A DNA stretch of 64,000 nt from Hydractinia symbiolongicarpus (Eukaryota > Cnidaria > Hydrozoa > Anthoathecata > Hydractiniidae), in the NCBI RefSeq assembly GCF_029227915.1, contig NC_079875.1:13019001-13083000 (forward strand), given 5' to 3'. Positions 12,333 through 23,309 of the stretch are shown here, one piece after another. The translations under genes were made by a program, and so were the position numbers. Under the pieces are notes generated by a model. The model saw only the letters and a list, made by a program, of their open reading frames with translations. It was not told where the DNA came from and searched no databases. Positions within the stretch are counted from its first letter, which is position 1. Every line of letters begins with the position of its first letter.

Positions 12333-12554
12333 ATTAACCTTGATAGACATTAACTGTTAATAAAAGCAGTGTAATTCCAGCCTTAATAGACAATTAACTG
12401 TTAATGAAAGCAGTGTAATTCCAACCTTGATAGACAATTAACTGTTAATAAAAGCCGTGTAATTCCATCCTTAATAGAAAATTAACTGTTAATGAAAGTA
12501 GTGTAATTCCAACCTTGATAAACAATTAACTGTTAATGGAAGCAGTGTAACTCC
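12333..12554. repeat. 43-bp minisatellite, five copies
   Basis: Five tandem copies of a 43-44 bp unit contain TTGATAGACAATTAACTG and AAAGCAGTGTAATTCC. Copies differ by a few substitutions, such as TTGATAGACA versus TTAATAGACA, which almost alternate between neighbours. No ORF is involved. Confidence 0.75.
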
Positions 12555-12825
12555 CATCGGAGAAATTTTAAACGTCAAAATGTTGTGTTTTGAAAAAATT
12601 AAACAGGATAAAAAAATATGAGAGATGCGAACGCACGCATGAAAATATTTTTTTCATCCGAAGTATTTTTTGGATGTTTTTAAGGTTTGTGAACTTATTA
12701 ATGTTTGTTACTTTTGTTTTTTGAGCAAAACAAGCACACGTTTCATTTTTTTCGGTTTTTATTGTTTGCTTTTTATTATTCTAAGATTAAAATCAGTACA
12801 CACACAGTAGATTTCCCTTATTAAA

Positions 12826-13013
12826 CACCCTGTCTCTAATAAGCACCCTCTGTGATAAACGCCCTATCTAATAATCGCACGCTCTAAGAAAGCCCAATGT
12901 AATAATCGCACTCTATGATAAACGACCCATCTTATATGCGCCCTCTGAAATAAACGCCCTTCTTCTAATAATCGCCCTCTGTGATAAGCGCCCCATCTAA
13001 TAAGTGACCTCAA
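12826..13013. repeat. Degenerate CGCCCTCT/GATAA repeat
   Basis: An irregular alternation of segments like CTCTGTGATAAACGCCC and ATCTAATAATCGC recurs about every 20-40 bases. It looks like the subterminal repeat region of a decayed transposon, but no termini were identified. Confidence 0.5.
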
Positions 13014-13035
13014 AATGACTTACTTTCCAGCTTGT

Positions 13036-14013
13036 CTACACGCTTTTTCATATAAGAATATGTTTTTACATGAATATTCTTAACTTTTTGTCAAAAATTA
13101 CCCTGGTATATTCTTACCATATTTATATATGCATATTTATATATTTTATTAATGTTTGATAAAAAACTCCACCAAACCGATCAAACAGCAAATTTTACCA
13201 TTTTGATAAAGATAAATAAAAATATATTCTGGAACATATTTCATCAAACACCATCAAACACGATTTTTTTTCTTATTTTTTTGGAAAATGGGAAAATAAT
13301 GCATATAAGGCACACTGATCAAACATTTTATCATACATCAGAAAATGTCGATGCTTAATAAAATGTTTAATTGGTTTGCACGCCTTACGGTGCTGTTGTT
13401 AAAACAGTGAAATTCAACTGATAAATAGACAGCTAGATTTTGTGAAAAAAGTACTTTAAATGAAATCCGAGAATAAACATTGTTGCATAAGATATAATTC
13501 TAAGTCCTAAGACTTAACAAAGAAAAAATATATTTAACATTTATAATTTTTCAATAGACCTTTTCTGAATTTCCTAATTATGTCAAACTCATTTAAAGAA
13601 AGAATTAGCAAAAGGTAGAACCAATTACCTAATTTCGTAAATATTTCTTTTCGTTAAGTGCCTCAATTCCGAGCTGAAAGTTACGGTCAAACCCTTCATA
13701 TAGACGAGCTTCCTAAAAATAGCCTCATTTTCAAAATAATTATTATTTTTAAATCTAAATAAAATCCAACCAGAATATTATATTACTCTAAAAACTTCAT
13801 TTTTGTCATGATAATTTAATATTTTATCTGAATATCCTTATTTAAAGAGCACAGAACCATTATAAAATTTTGGATGACGTCATGATTATGATAATTTATG
13901 AAATTCGAGAAAGGTGTATAAGGATGCAAGCAAATTAAAGATAAGCATATTATATGGGATATTCTCATTTTTTTTTAATTTTATCTTCTATATTCTTATA
14001 AAAAAGCGTGTAG
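13036..14013. mobile_element. 978-bp terminal-inverted-repeat element
   Basis: The left end CTACACGCTTTTTCATATAA at 13036 is matched inverted at 13990-14013 (TTATAAAAAAGCGTGTAG), giving roughly 24-bp imperfect terminal inverted repeats. The interior is AT-rich without a transposase-like ORF, so this is a MITE-like non-autonomous element. Flanking target-site duplications are not obvious, and the superfamily is undetermined. Confidence 0.5.
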
Positions 14014-16480
14014 ATTGGTTCGTTCCACACTTTTTTATCCTCATCCTATGAAACTTCAGGGAAGTTTTTTTTCATCAGTCCATTGCTATTCAGTCCATAG
14101 CCATTTTGTTACAAAAATTAGTTTATTTAATGTTTCCTTATCTTTCTAAGCGCTTTTATATATATTATTCATTTCCAATTTTCTTTTAGATGTCGATCAA
14201 TCGAAATAACGCGTCTTTGGAACACTGGTTTTGCGATATTATATATCATAGAATTATATGTGCATATTATGGAAGCAGAATGTTCTCGAGTAGCTTCCTT
14301 TCGATTAAGCTATGCCCTTTGTTGATTATCTATCTCATCCACCATAGTTACATTGCTGCAAAGATTTAGTTTTGTCTAAATGCAACTCGAGAACTTTCTT
14401 GTCAAGGTATGTGGTTATGATTACTTGTGGAATGCATAGGTTTGCGTGCGCGTCAGGTAGCGTCACTTTTGATCATGCTTTGGGGTATTTTTTGGGTTAG
14501 AAGGTTTGGGCGACGGTGTCGGTGGCTGTGTTTTGTGCCATATAGTTTGGGCGATTAAGACAATATATTTCTTGGGATATACAGCCGTTGTGTGGAAGGT
14601 ATAGGTAGACTAGGTAGGTTTTAATGAGTGGAAGGTTTTCAAAGAAATTCGACCTTATGACATTCGTATAAATTTTGAGTAAAAAATGTATAGAACAATT
14701 TTGCTCCGCTATACAAAAAAGAAAATAAAAGCGATTGTTTTTAGTCTTCAAATTATTCGATTCGACATTCACTGCATTACTTTCATACATTTCAGAATTT
14801 CAGTTCCATTTTATTAACTCGATTGATCTTCTATATGTGTCCTTGTGTAGAGGCGTTTCATACTTTGGGTTTGATAAGAATGTCGTGAAATTATATTTTT
14901 AAAAGATAAAAAGGTAAAATTGATAATAGGCATAAATAATATTTGGCAAACTCATTTGGTATCCCTTTTCATAAATATTCCGAAGATTTATTAAAATTCA
15001 TGGTACTAACTCGGGCAAAAATGGCTCAGTTTAACTTATGGCTACAGTTTAGTTTTACAACCTTTTTCTTGAGTAACTGAAAAAAATTCACTTGCCGATT
15101 GATTTTTTTTCCGACTAACTCATTCCTTGACAAATAATTTATTTTCGACGAATACGCTGATAGCTTCTGAATCAACTGGGACAAATAATTGAATAAAAAT
15201 AATGAATGACTGATTAAAAACAAGAAGAAAATAAAAAAAAGAGAAAATAAAAAAAAGGGAAAAATGCAATGTCCAACTTTAATTATTTTTGTAAAAATTA
15301 GCTCCATATCCGATTGAAAAGGCAAAATTCTTATAGTTCGACTGTACTTAATAATAAAACGGCATTTTGTGGATACATAACTTTATTGGTATTTTTAATA
15401 AGCATCTTTCTGACAGTAAATAGAATTTCGAAACAGTCTCGTCATTTTATTTTATCCTCGGGGAGTTACATCAAAACTAGAAGGCCGGGAACATGCCGTT
15501 ACTGATCGTCTTGTGTGCATTTTAAGGGATGTATTTTTGTCTTGTGGGTTCAAACTAAATAAAGCGCTAAAATTATAAGGTTTTCTGGTAAACTACTTCA
15601 TAAGTCATTTCTTTTATTAGTTCAAGCAACTCATTACTTCCTACACTTTGAAAACTTCAATGTTTCTATGCTGTAAGAGTTCACCAAGAGTAAAGCAGTG
15701 ATATTATTTCCCTAAGAATTGATGAGATACAAAAAGCCTCAAGCTTACTTTAGAACTGTTTATTTGTGGAAAATTATTTCACTTATTCCAATAAAAATTT
15801 GTGTATCGCTTTTATTTCTCTATTAAATTATGTCCATATACGAATGTCACAAAACTGTCTCTCAATTCACAAATTTTGAAAATTTTATTTCCAACAGGAG
15901 GAGCTATTTTATTATTAAGACAAAAGTTTAATTTGTTATTCTTGCTTGTAAATATTTTCTAGATGCAAAGAATATAAGTTTTGTTTTAGCTTCACGGTTT
16001 TTCCCTCCCAAGTTATTGTAAGGGAGGGTTTTTTAACCCAGTTGCAAAAACAAATCATAAGCTTTGCTCACTCGCTTTAGTCCAAAAACGTAAATTTTGA
16101 AATGCTGAAGAAAGCAAAAGCCTCAGGTTTGTCAGGAAGCAGGATTTAAGTCGATAAAATCTCCCAGAACGGGTTCCTAAAACTCTCCCAGACGAACTTC
16201 TTATTTTGCTTCTGTAGAAGTCAGGCACTATTTTTGTTTTGATAACAGGAGCGTCGAAAATCGGGTGGCAGTTTAGGAAGCTAGTGTGCATGTATTGCCG
16301 GTCACCGTGTGAATTCCTCCAACAGACTTGACTTGAACTATGTTCCATGGCATGATCTTCTGTGACGCTAATTTTTTTAAAAACGAATTCTCTTATCGCA
16401 CGGGTTACTTTGAAGCAGAACGTGGATAGGGCGTAAGCATTTCGCGCGAACAAAATTCCACAAAGTACTCAAACCACATG
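14014..16480. other. No recognised gene
   Basis: Scattered small ORFs show no domain. The longest (16055-16453, minus, 132 codons) starts within ordinary sequence, has an unbiased composition and resembles nothing I know. A CCCTCCC...GGGAGGG hairpin followed by a T-run lies at about 16003-16034. Confidence 0.5.
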
Positions 16481-16482
16481 TC

Positions 16483-16703
16483 TTCCTTCAATGCACGGTG
16501 TAACTTTTGATGTGCGACACATTTGAAAGAAAGGAACATGTTCTAACTGGATTATGGAATGACTTGAATTTATTCTTACAACAACAAACAAATTTTGTCT
16601 GTTGTTGTGAATGGATTTAAATTATTTCAAATATTCAGTTAGAAAATGTTTCTTTCTTTCAAATGTTTCGCATGTCAACAAGTTACACTGTGCATTGAAG
16701 GAA
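16483..16703. repeat. Long imperfect inverted repeat
   Basis: The left arm (about 16483-16576) begins TTCCTTCAATGCAC and contains ATTTGAAAGAAAGGAACAT. The right arm (about 16610-16703) contains ATGTTTCTTTCTTTCAAAT and ends GTGCATTGAAGGAA. About 94 bases per arm pair with scattered mismatches around a ~33-bp spacer that itself carries CAACAACA/TGTTGTTG. It is either a foldback MITE or a hairpin-RNA source. Confidence 0.65.
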
Positions 16704-16864
16704 ATTTTAGGATTTTTTTTTTAATTATTAATAAAAAAACGACATAAAAATTGAGTAAGACCCCTGCCTTTTTTATTTTTCTTGTTGTCAACTCGGCACT
16801 TTGTTTGCAGTTGCGTTCAGGTAGTTGAATCCAACTATTTCCTATGTTTCAGCTTCCTTACACA

Positions 16865-17093
16865 GATTGACTGAGACTATTTCGAATGTGAGTAACTGAG
16901 ACTACTTGTATTTCGAATGAAGGCTACTTAGAGTAACTGAGACTATTTCGACCGAACGTTTTTTACAGAAACTATTTAGAACGAAGGCTTCTTTAAGTAA
17001 CTGAGACTATTTCGACCGAACCTTGTTTAGAGAAATTATTTAGAACGAAGGATTCTTTGAGTAACTGAGACTATTTTTCATTTCGACCGATTT
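16865..17093. repeat. About 68-bp tandem repeat
   Basis: AGTAACTGAGACTATTTCGA recurs with GAACGAAGG(C/A)TTCTTT(G/A) and TTTAGAGAAA(C/T)TATTTAGAA between copies. This gives about three and a half units of roughly 68 bp, with a more degenerate first unit. Confidence 0.65.
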
Positions 17094-17149
17094 CCATATC
17101 CACACCTTATTTATTTTCAAATCTAATTCGATCAGAGAAATGTTTTTAT

Positions 17150-17229
17150 TACCAGCGGCGGGTTTGAACCACCGAATCAGTGATCACTCGTTCAGAGTGC
17201 AACGCGCTAACCAACTGCGCCACTGATCC
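17150..17229 (-). tRNA. tRNA-like sequence, SINE head or decayed tRNA
   Basis: On the minus strand a D-arm (GCGC...GCGC) sits within TGGCGCAGTTGG, an A-box. It is followed by a TGAAC-containing anticodon-loop region and a good T-arm (GGTGG-TTCAAAC-CCGCC, a B-box). The first two acceptor positions do not pair, though the next five do (ATCAG/CTGGT). The anticodon stem has a mismatch and the spacing before the T-arm is long. The most likely reading of the loop would be a GAA (Phe) anticodon, but I regard this as a tRNA-derived repeat or pseudogene rather than a working tRNA. Confidence 0.5.
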
Positions 17230-17905
17230 CCTGTCAAGTACAGTGCAAAAGCTTATGCCTTTTAAGAATTTATTCTACAAAATAACATAAATATATATTT
17301 AAACAATGATAATACTATAAATAGCCTTTGCAATCAACGTCGGTTCTGAATTGCAACGTTCGATGTCAGATACTGCACTGCATTGACGCGCCAGTCGACT
17401 TCGACACTGGTGCATATACTTCATGCGCTTATATTGAACATATTTTTATAGTAAAGGTTCACACGACATGCATGGCTACTTTTAATTTGTACATACTTGT
17501 TATAACTACGTGGTAACCAAAGTAGTATTATAAGAACACTAAAATAAATTTGTTTTATTCTTTTTATCTTACTTAGACAGTTAACAAATACAATAATAAC
17601 CGATTACCCCGTGCTGTGTCGGCGCTTAGACCTCGGGCGATATTTTGCAGCCAATCGGTTATTATTTTATTAATGTTGCATAGCATGTGCATAAATTTTT
17701 TTTGTGTGTCTCTTACTTCTATGGTCAGAAAGCAATTTCGACATGGAATTTTGTGAATAAGTTGCAAGTATATTCTCATGTTATGTTCTTGCTCGAATTT
17801 AAAACAAAGGGTACACGCATTAGCTACCGTTCTATTACAATGGCTTGAGTTAAAAAATAAAAAAATGTTTATTCTGTATAAGAAAAGATAAAAGAGTTTT
17901 AGCAT

Positions 17906-17971
17906 TGAGCCAAGTGGGATTCGAACCCACGTCGGATATGTCTCCCGCTCTACCAACTGAGCTACTGGCTC
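17906..17971 (-). tRNA. tRNA-like sequence with shortened anticodon arm
   Basis: The minus strand shows an acceptor stem (GAGCCA with TGGCTC), a D-arm (GCTC-AGTTGGTA-GAGC) and a perfect T-arm (GTGGG-TTCGAAT-CCCAC). Only about 15 bases lie between D-arm and T-arm, against about 21-22 in a normal tRNA. The anticodon arm is therefore collapsed and no anticodon can be assigned. It is either a tRNA pseudogene or a tRNA-derived SINE head. The internal Pol III A and B boxes look intact. Confidence 0.6.
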
Positions 17972-19200
17972 CAGTTAAAACATTGGCTGACCACTCAAAG
18001 TTACTAAAGGTTTTCCAGAATCAAACAAGAAACACTGTGCGTTAAAACGAACGAGTCCTTGCAAAATACCTTATCACTGAAAAAAGGTCGGCAAAAAATT
18101 AGTCACTTGGACAAAATTTAGTCATTTTAGTCACTTTTTTTTACCGATAAGATATTCTTTCCATACACTCGATACGGCATTCTATGACCAGTATAAAATA
18201 ACTTGCCTCGCCCAATACATCTATGCGCACATTCTTAAATATTGGAGCATGCATATTAAAAGACCATAAAAATTTTTGCGAATTAGTTATGAGGAAGCAA
18301 GTCACTAAGAGCCGATTTTTTTCAGTCGGTGCCATGGGGTTACTTTTTTACCACAGCCAAGATCAATTTTGAAACAGGGGTTTTAAGTATAGTGTAATTT
18401 AGGCCCATCCTCGTGCTCTTGTTTGTGCTTCATTGTATGTTAATAATATACTTATTTAAAATTAACCAAAACTCACAGCTTTTCCTATGAACAAACTTCA
18501 CGCTTTCTTGATAATTGAAGTAGAATAATTTTTTAAACACAAGACTTTGGGGCAGAGGGGATAAAGCAAAGACGATAAATCTTTCTATCCAATAAATAAA
18601 ACTATCCCCGAGGTAAGGCAAAACGTATTTGGTGATTCTCATATTGATTATAATTGATATGAAATAAAGTTAACATACGATTAAAAACACAGAAATTCTA
18701 TGTAAGTTATTTCCAAAATATCACAGAAACCTTTACAAACAAAATCATCAACAAATTACAAAAAAACTTTCTTCTAAGAAAGGTGACGTAGTACGTAAAA
18801 AATAAAAATTGGTGGACTTCTCACAAGAAGACTCAAAACTACATAGATGGATCTATTTCAACTGTCTTGATTTCTGCTGTTTAGTCATTTTTGAACATTG
18901 GCATTGATCATAGATTCTGCCAATTGAATTTTTTGGTGTGCGACTTAAAAATGGCGTGATTCTTTTCTGTGATAATCACATCAGTAAAAACCAAAGATGA
19001 CGACTTCGAAACCTTGCACACATTGTTTCACAAGATTACCAAACTATTATACCATTGTCCCGTATGGTATTAGATTTGAACTTCGTGCACGCATATTTCA
19101 TTCCAATCGTTGATAAGTCTATGGATGATATGATAACACTCAATTAATTCCTCTGCTGGATTTTCACTGAGCTCGCTACCAAACTCAGACACGCAACTCT
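17972..19200. other. No gene seen
   Basis: This is AT-rich sequence with small unconvincing ORFs on the minus strand (18141-18335, 18430-18642) and no repeats of note. Confidence 0.5.
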
Positions 19201-19201
19201 G

Positions 19202-19519
19202 TCAACTGAAAGGTTTGTTTTCCATACAGTTTGTCGTGAACATCTCCGAATGTTGTTCATTTAAAACTCGACTAATGGTATTGATCAGCATGGGACGTGT
19301 CATCTTAGCAAAGTTTAAGCTGACTTTCTTTACTGACGTGTACTCATTAAAAACTACATTGTTAATGTAACTCCTTTTAAAGTTATTTAGTTCACATCCC
19401 AACATTTCGTCAGTTTTATCATAAAGGGTGGTCAGTAACTTGATAGTGAAAAGTAAACGGCATTTTCTTCTTTGTTTTCCGTTAAAATTTTGAATATTTT
19501 TCAAAGTTTCGTCTACCAA
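19202..19519 (-). CDS. Unrecognised possible exon or ORF, 105 codons
   Basis: This minus-strand frame is open for 105 codons from its first Met. It stays open some 13 codons further upstream until a TGA beside a TTTTCTTAG acceptor-like site. Its composition is balanced and protein-like: it opens MVDETLKNIQNFNG, and includes a stretch with LLFTIKLLTTLYDKTDEML and an ending MFTTNCMENKPFS before a stop. I recognise no family, and no partner exons were found. It could be the last exon of a minus-strand gene or a chance ORF. Confidence 0.3.
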   Translation of the reverse strand: MVDETLKNIQNFNGKQRRKCRLLFTIKLLTTLYDKTDEMLGCELNNFKRSYINNVVFNEYTSVKKVSLNFAKMTRPMLINTISRVLNEQHSEMFTTNCMENKPFS

Positions 19520-19785
19520 TTTTTTAGAGGCGACATAATAGTCACAATTTCACTAAGAAAATATGATGTTCCTAAATTATATAATAGTGAATGCCATTGA
19601 GCATGTTCATAATCGATATATATAAATTTAATATAAGATCGTAAAATACTAATGGCAAAGTTTGGCTTTTAAGATTAAATTTTAATTGAAGCTTTTAGTT
19701 CAAATAAATACCTCGCCGTTTTCTAAAAACACAGAATTCAAGTTATGTGCTAGGTCTCTTTGTCTTTTCATTTTCTCGTACGAAA

Positions 19786-19870
19786 ATTTAAAAGTCCTGA
19801 AACTGTAGAGTTTCAGGACTTTTAAATCAAACATGTAAAACAGGGTTTTACATGTTCGATTTTAAAATCG
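19786..19870. repeat. Three consecutive perfect hairpins
   Basis: Three perfect inverted repeats abut one another. The first has 19-bp arms at 19786-19804 and 19809-19827 with a 4-base loop (GTAG). The second has 12-bp arms at 19830-19841 and 19845-19856 with a 3-base loop. The third is the 14-bp palindrome CGATTTTAAAATCG at 19857-19870. There are no mismatches, which is unexpected for drifting non-coding DNA. Confidence 0.85.
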
Positions 19871-20019
19871 AAGGTCTAGGCTTTGTAAACGTAGAATCCC
19901 ATAATAAACATGTCCATTTTTTATGTCTTAAAAACTACAACCGGAAGTAGACTGCAATTTAAAATACTCTTGAGTGTTACTTCTTTTGATCCCATTTTTG
20001 TGATTGAAATGAGGAAGAA

Positions 20020-20097
20020 CGACTAAATTCGAACTCTCCCTAATTCTAACTTTTTTTTCGGTCCGCTGTGACTTCGAATTACAGAGAGTCTACTGTA
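20020..20097. mobile_element. Minimal pogo/Tigger-like inverted pair
   Basis: The left side reads CGAACTCTCCCTAATTC. The right side, inverted, reads CAGTAGACTCTCTGTAATTC followed by GAAG. Both resemble pogo/Tigger-type termini of the form CAGT.GAACTCTC..TAATTCGAA. Only about 30 bp separate them, so this looks like a terminal-repeat-only remnant. Confidence 0.4.
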
Positions 20098-20483
20098 TGA
20101 AAAAACACGAGATAACCGTAAATGCGACCTGTCATTGAATTTGAAAGTATTATGCGGCCGAAATAACGTGCACTCGCTCTGGATCAGCGGTTTGCACAAT
20201 GTCCTTAGTCTGCCCTGTATACAAAACCTGGTCACTATCCTTCGCTCTCGAAACAATCCGCTTACAGCAATTGGAAAGTATTAAAATTGGAATACTCTGT
20301 AATGTTTAAGTGGCAAAAGAGTAAAGTTACAAAACAGTTTTATACTTTGCGTCCATGTCCAGGTCAGTGTAGCATTAAAAGTACTTAACTCATTTGACAC
20401 ATTCAGCCTTGTTACTTTTGCCTGTATTTAAATTAGAACAGCATATCGGAAAGTAATTCTAAAGAAAAGACTACTTATGTATA

Positions 20484-20951
20484 CAGTGGAACCTCCGTAA
20501 AGCGGTTATCTCTGAAGCCGACACCTCTTTGGACAATAAATTCCTGGACTTGGACTAATAAAACCTCTCTAAAGCGGACAGACTAAAACAACAATCTAAG
20601 GAGAAACTTCTTTTAGGTCCCGCACAGTTATTTCTACCAGAATTTACCTCTATGAATCGGATAAATATCAATCCCAGTCTTACTATGTTCTTTATTCTCT
20701 ACTCCACTATTACTACTTAAAATCTTTAAAAACGTCTATGTTTAGCAAAAATGTTATTTCTTTAGGCTAAAATGTCTTTTAAAAATGCTTTTCCGCCTAA
20801 CTTGGAAGAGGAAAAAGGTAAAATGAGCATTTCTATTGGAGTTCCGACTTTGGAGTAGAATTTTTTTATCATTTCTTGCCAAAAAAGGAAAACCTCCCGA
20901 AGGAGGACACTCTTAGCTCCCTTAAATGTCCGCTTTGAGGAAGTTTCACTG
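20484..20951. mobile_element. pogo/Tigger-type MITE
   Basis: The 468-bp element starts CAGTGGAACCTCC and ends GGAAGTTTCACTG, with TA dinucleotides immediately outside both ends (20482-20483 and 20952-20953). TA target duplications and CAGT-GAACCTCC terminal repeats are typical of the pogo/Tigger branch of Tc1/mariner. Both subterminal regions carry AAAGCGGAC-like blocks. There is no transposase ORF, so it is non-autonomous. Confidence 0.65.
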
Positions 20952-21435
20952 TACTTCAAAATCTGAAATACTTTGATACTACACCCTAAAGTTTGATATC
21001 ATAAAAGGCAAATTTTCTTTATTTCGTCTAATTCAAGCGACTTGCTCTACATGATTGAAGCCAGGTCTTAGTAACTTTAGTCTCGTCGTTATGTGTGAAA
21101 TGAAAAAAGAATTGTGAAATGAGTCAAAAAAGTTCTATAAATTACATCGGTAAAAAATTACCAAAAAATATTATAACTGCTTTTATGCAACAACTTACAG
21201 TAATTCCTCATTTTAGAACCCTCCTTTTATTTATTTTGAATCGGCTGCAGAGTGCATTTAACGATGTGGATAATAGCGTGTATCCGTTTGACGTCCCAGA
21301 AGCAGTGCATGAAAGACATAGAACTTAATTTGATTTGATTAATATTATGTATCGAGAGTAAAGAGTAATTACGGTTAGCAAGATGAGTATTAAATTATCT
21401 AAAATTTGAAGCAACTGTAACTGAAGCAACTTATA

Positions 21436-21464
21436 CAATCTGAGATAAGTGGTATCTCAGATTG
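21436..21464. repeat. Perfect 12-bp hairpin
   Basis: The arms CAATCTGAGATA and TATCTCAGATTG flank a 5-base loop (AGTGG). No function is assignable. It resembles the perfect hairpins at 19786-19870 in style but not in sequence. Confidence 0.7.
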
Positions 21465-22402
21465 AATAAGTAAAAAATTAAAATTAAAGGAGAAGAAGGA
21501 AAAAACCAGGGATTATCCAAGCAGGCCTTAAACTCTTATAATGCTTTCGTGTATCTGTCTGTTTTTGTACTTTTGGTAGAGACTTTGCCGACTAACCGTT
21601 CGTTAATAGCACATGATACTAAACGTTTTTCTCATCAGCGTTTTAAACTCTGCACAATACAGGAAACGGATAAGCAAATTTCGCCAATTTTTTTATATGT
21701 ATTGCTAACGTCAGGAAAACACCTAAAACAACCTATTTTTTTCATTATTTTTCTTCACAGGCATTTTTTAATAGTATCATAATAATAGTAATATCATAAT
21801 AGTATTTTCGCAAATAAATATAAATAGTTGAATACCAGTTCAGAAATATTCATAGCGGAAATACGAAGTCCAATTTCGTCTACAAAGAACAAAGTTTTCT
21901 TTAAAGCCATTATCTTATGAGGAGAATAAGAATGGAACAAGGTTTTCTCAAAGTCTTACATAATTTACATTATTGGATATTTTACTAATATCTCCCATTG
22001 TTTTCTGGTATTTAAACAGTGGAGTTTCTAATTATTTGAAATGTTTTGTTTCATCCCTATGGAATTATTATTTCGAAATGAAGAAAAAAAGGGAACGTTG
22101 CGCTGTTTAAACATTCAAATGGTCCGAAGATGTAACTCAAGAATTACTTTTATAACAGCTACGAATTGCCAACAAAATATAATTGCATATAAAAACTTAT
22201 ATCCTATTGTATCCATCAATATCAAAAAGAGAAATTCCTTTAGATTAAAATTTATTAGAGGTGCAAATTCACTTTAAAGTTCAAATTATAACTAAAAATT
22301 CTCATGACACATCATAACATTGCTGCCAATTTTATCATATTTTTGTCATCTTTTTTTTTTCTGCCAATAAGGCAATCCCAGTGCATTAGTTAAAAGATCG
22401 TA

Positions 22403-23309
22403 ATGTCAAACTTTACAATTATTGCAACAAACACATCAGATGGGTATATTTGCCTTAAAACAGATGGCAAAAGTTCAGGGAAAGTTAGGTACCTTGTTAT
22501 AGGGACAAGTATTGTCATCATGTTATTAATAATTTCAAGCAATTCCATTTTAATAAGAGCGTTAAGAAATGAAAATTGTACCAGAATAGATAAATATTTT
22601 GTGGTCCTATCTATTTCAGATCTTTGTGTTGGTTTATTAGCTTTGCTGTTTGTTGTAATATTATATGTTGGTTTTACAGATAAAACATTGTGTGCAATAT
22701 ATCCTTTCGTAGCATTTTTTCTTGTGTCTCCATACTTATTTTCATGGATTGTGACGATTATAATAACAATCGATAGGTGTATGTTACTTACTCATCCAAA
22801 ATTTTATTCTGGATTTTGCAAACCCTTTCTAAAGTACTTCATTCCATTTTGTTTAGTCTGTGCTGTTGGAGTTGGCATATCTTTTTTTTACATGATTTCT
22901 ATGACGAAAAGACATTGTTAAAGATGTAGACGCGAGAAGTTACAGGCAAGTTTTAGTAACTGGAGGAGGGTTTTTATTAACAGTTGCAGTAGGTGCAACT
23001 CAGATTTATTTAATATTTTGTGTTCAAAGGAATATGGCAAAAATTGATGGTAATCGTCATACCAATGTTGATTATAACAGACGAATAACTGATACCATTG
23101 CGACCATGTCCTTCTGTGCTGCTTTGTGTAATTTATTTTTTATGGTTACTTTCACTTTAACACATTTTATGAGTAAAAATTTCAAAACGACGTATTTTTT
23201 GATTCGTTTAAGTAATATAGCTCGTGTAGTTCTGTACTCGAATTCATTTTTCTATTCAATTATTTTGTTAACCAGAAGTTCAAGGCTAAGGAAACAACCA
23301 TTAGGGTAA
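22403..23309 (+). pseudogene. Class A GPCR, one frameshift
   Basis: A single-exon rhodopsin-like receptor. ATG 22403 opens 172 codons covering the N-terminus (N-x-S/T sites) and TM1 to about TM4/5. TM1 contains SSNS, TM2 contains ISDLCVG, ECL1 has a conserved Cys (LCAIYPF), and the end of TM3 is IDRC, a DRY variant. Translation stops at TAA 22919-22921. The continuing TM5-TM7 sequence is open in another frame to 23309. It includes a TM6-like CAALCNLFFMV and a TM7 with NSFFYSII, in place of NPxxY, followed by RSSRLRK. The two frames meet at the A-run 22907-22910, so one extra base explains the break. It is either a recent pseudogene or a homopolymer sequencing error. The whole would be about 300 residues, short but normal for intronless cnidarian class A receptors. 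The ligand is unknown. Confidence 0.8.

Noticed and set aside
16055-16453. 132-codon minus-strand ORF
   Set aside because: No recognisable domain, no partner exons and ordinary composition. Kept only as a mention in the region entry.
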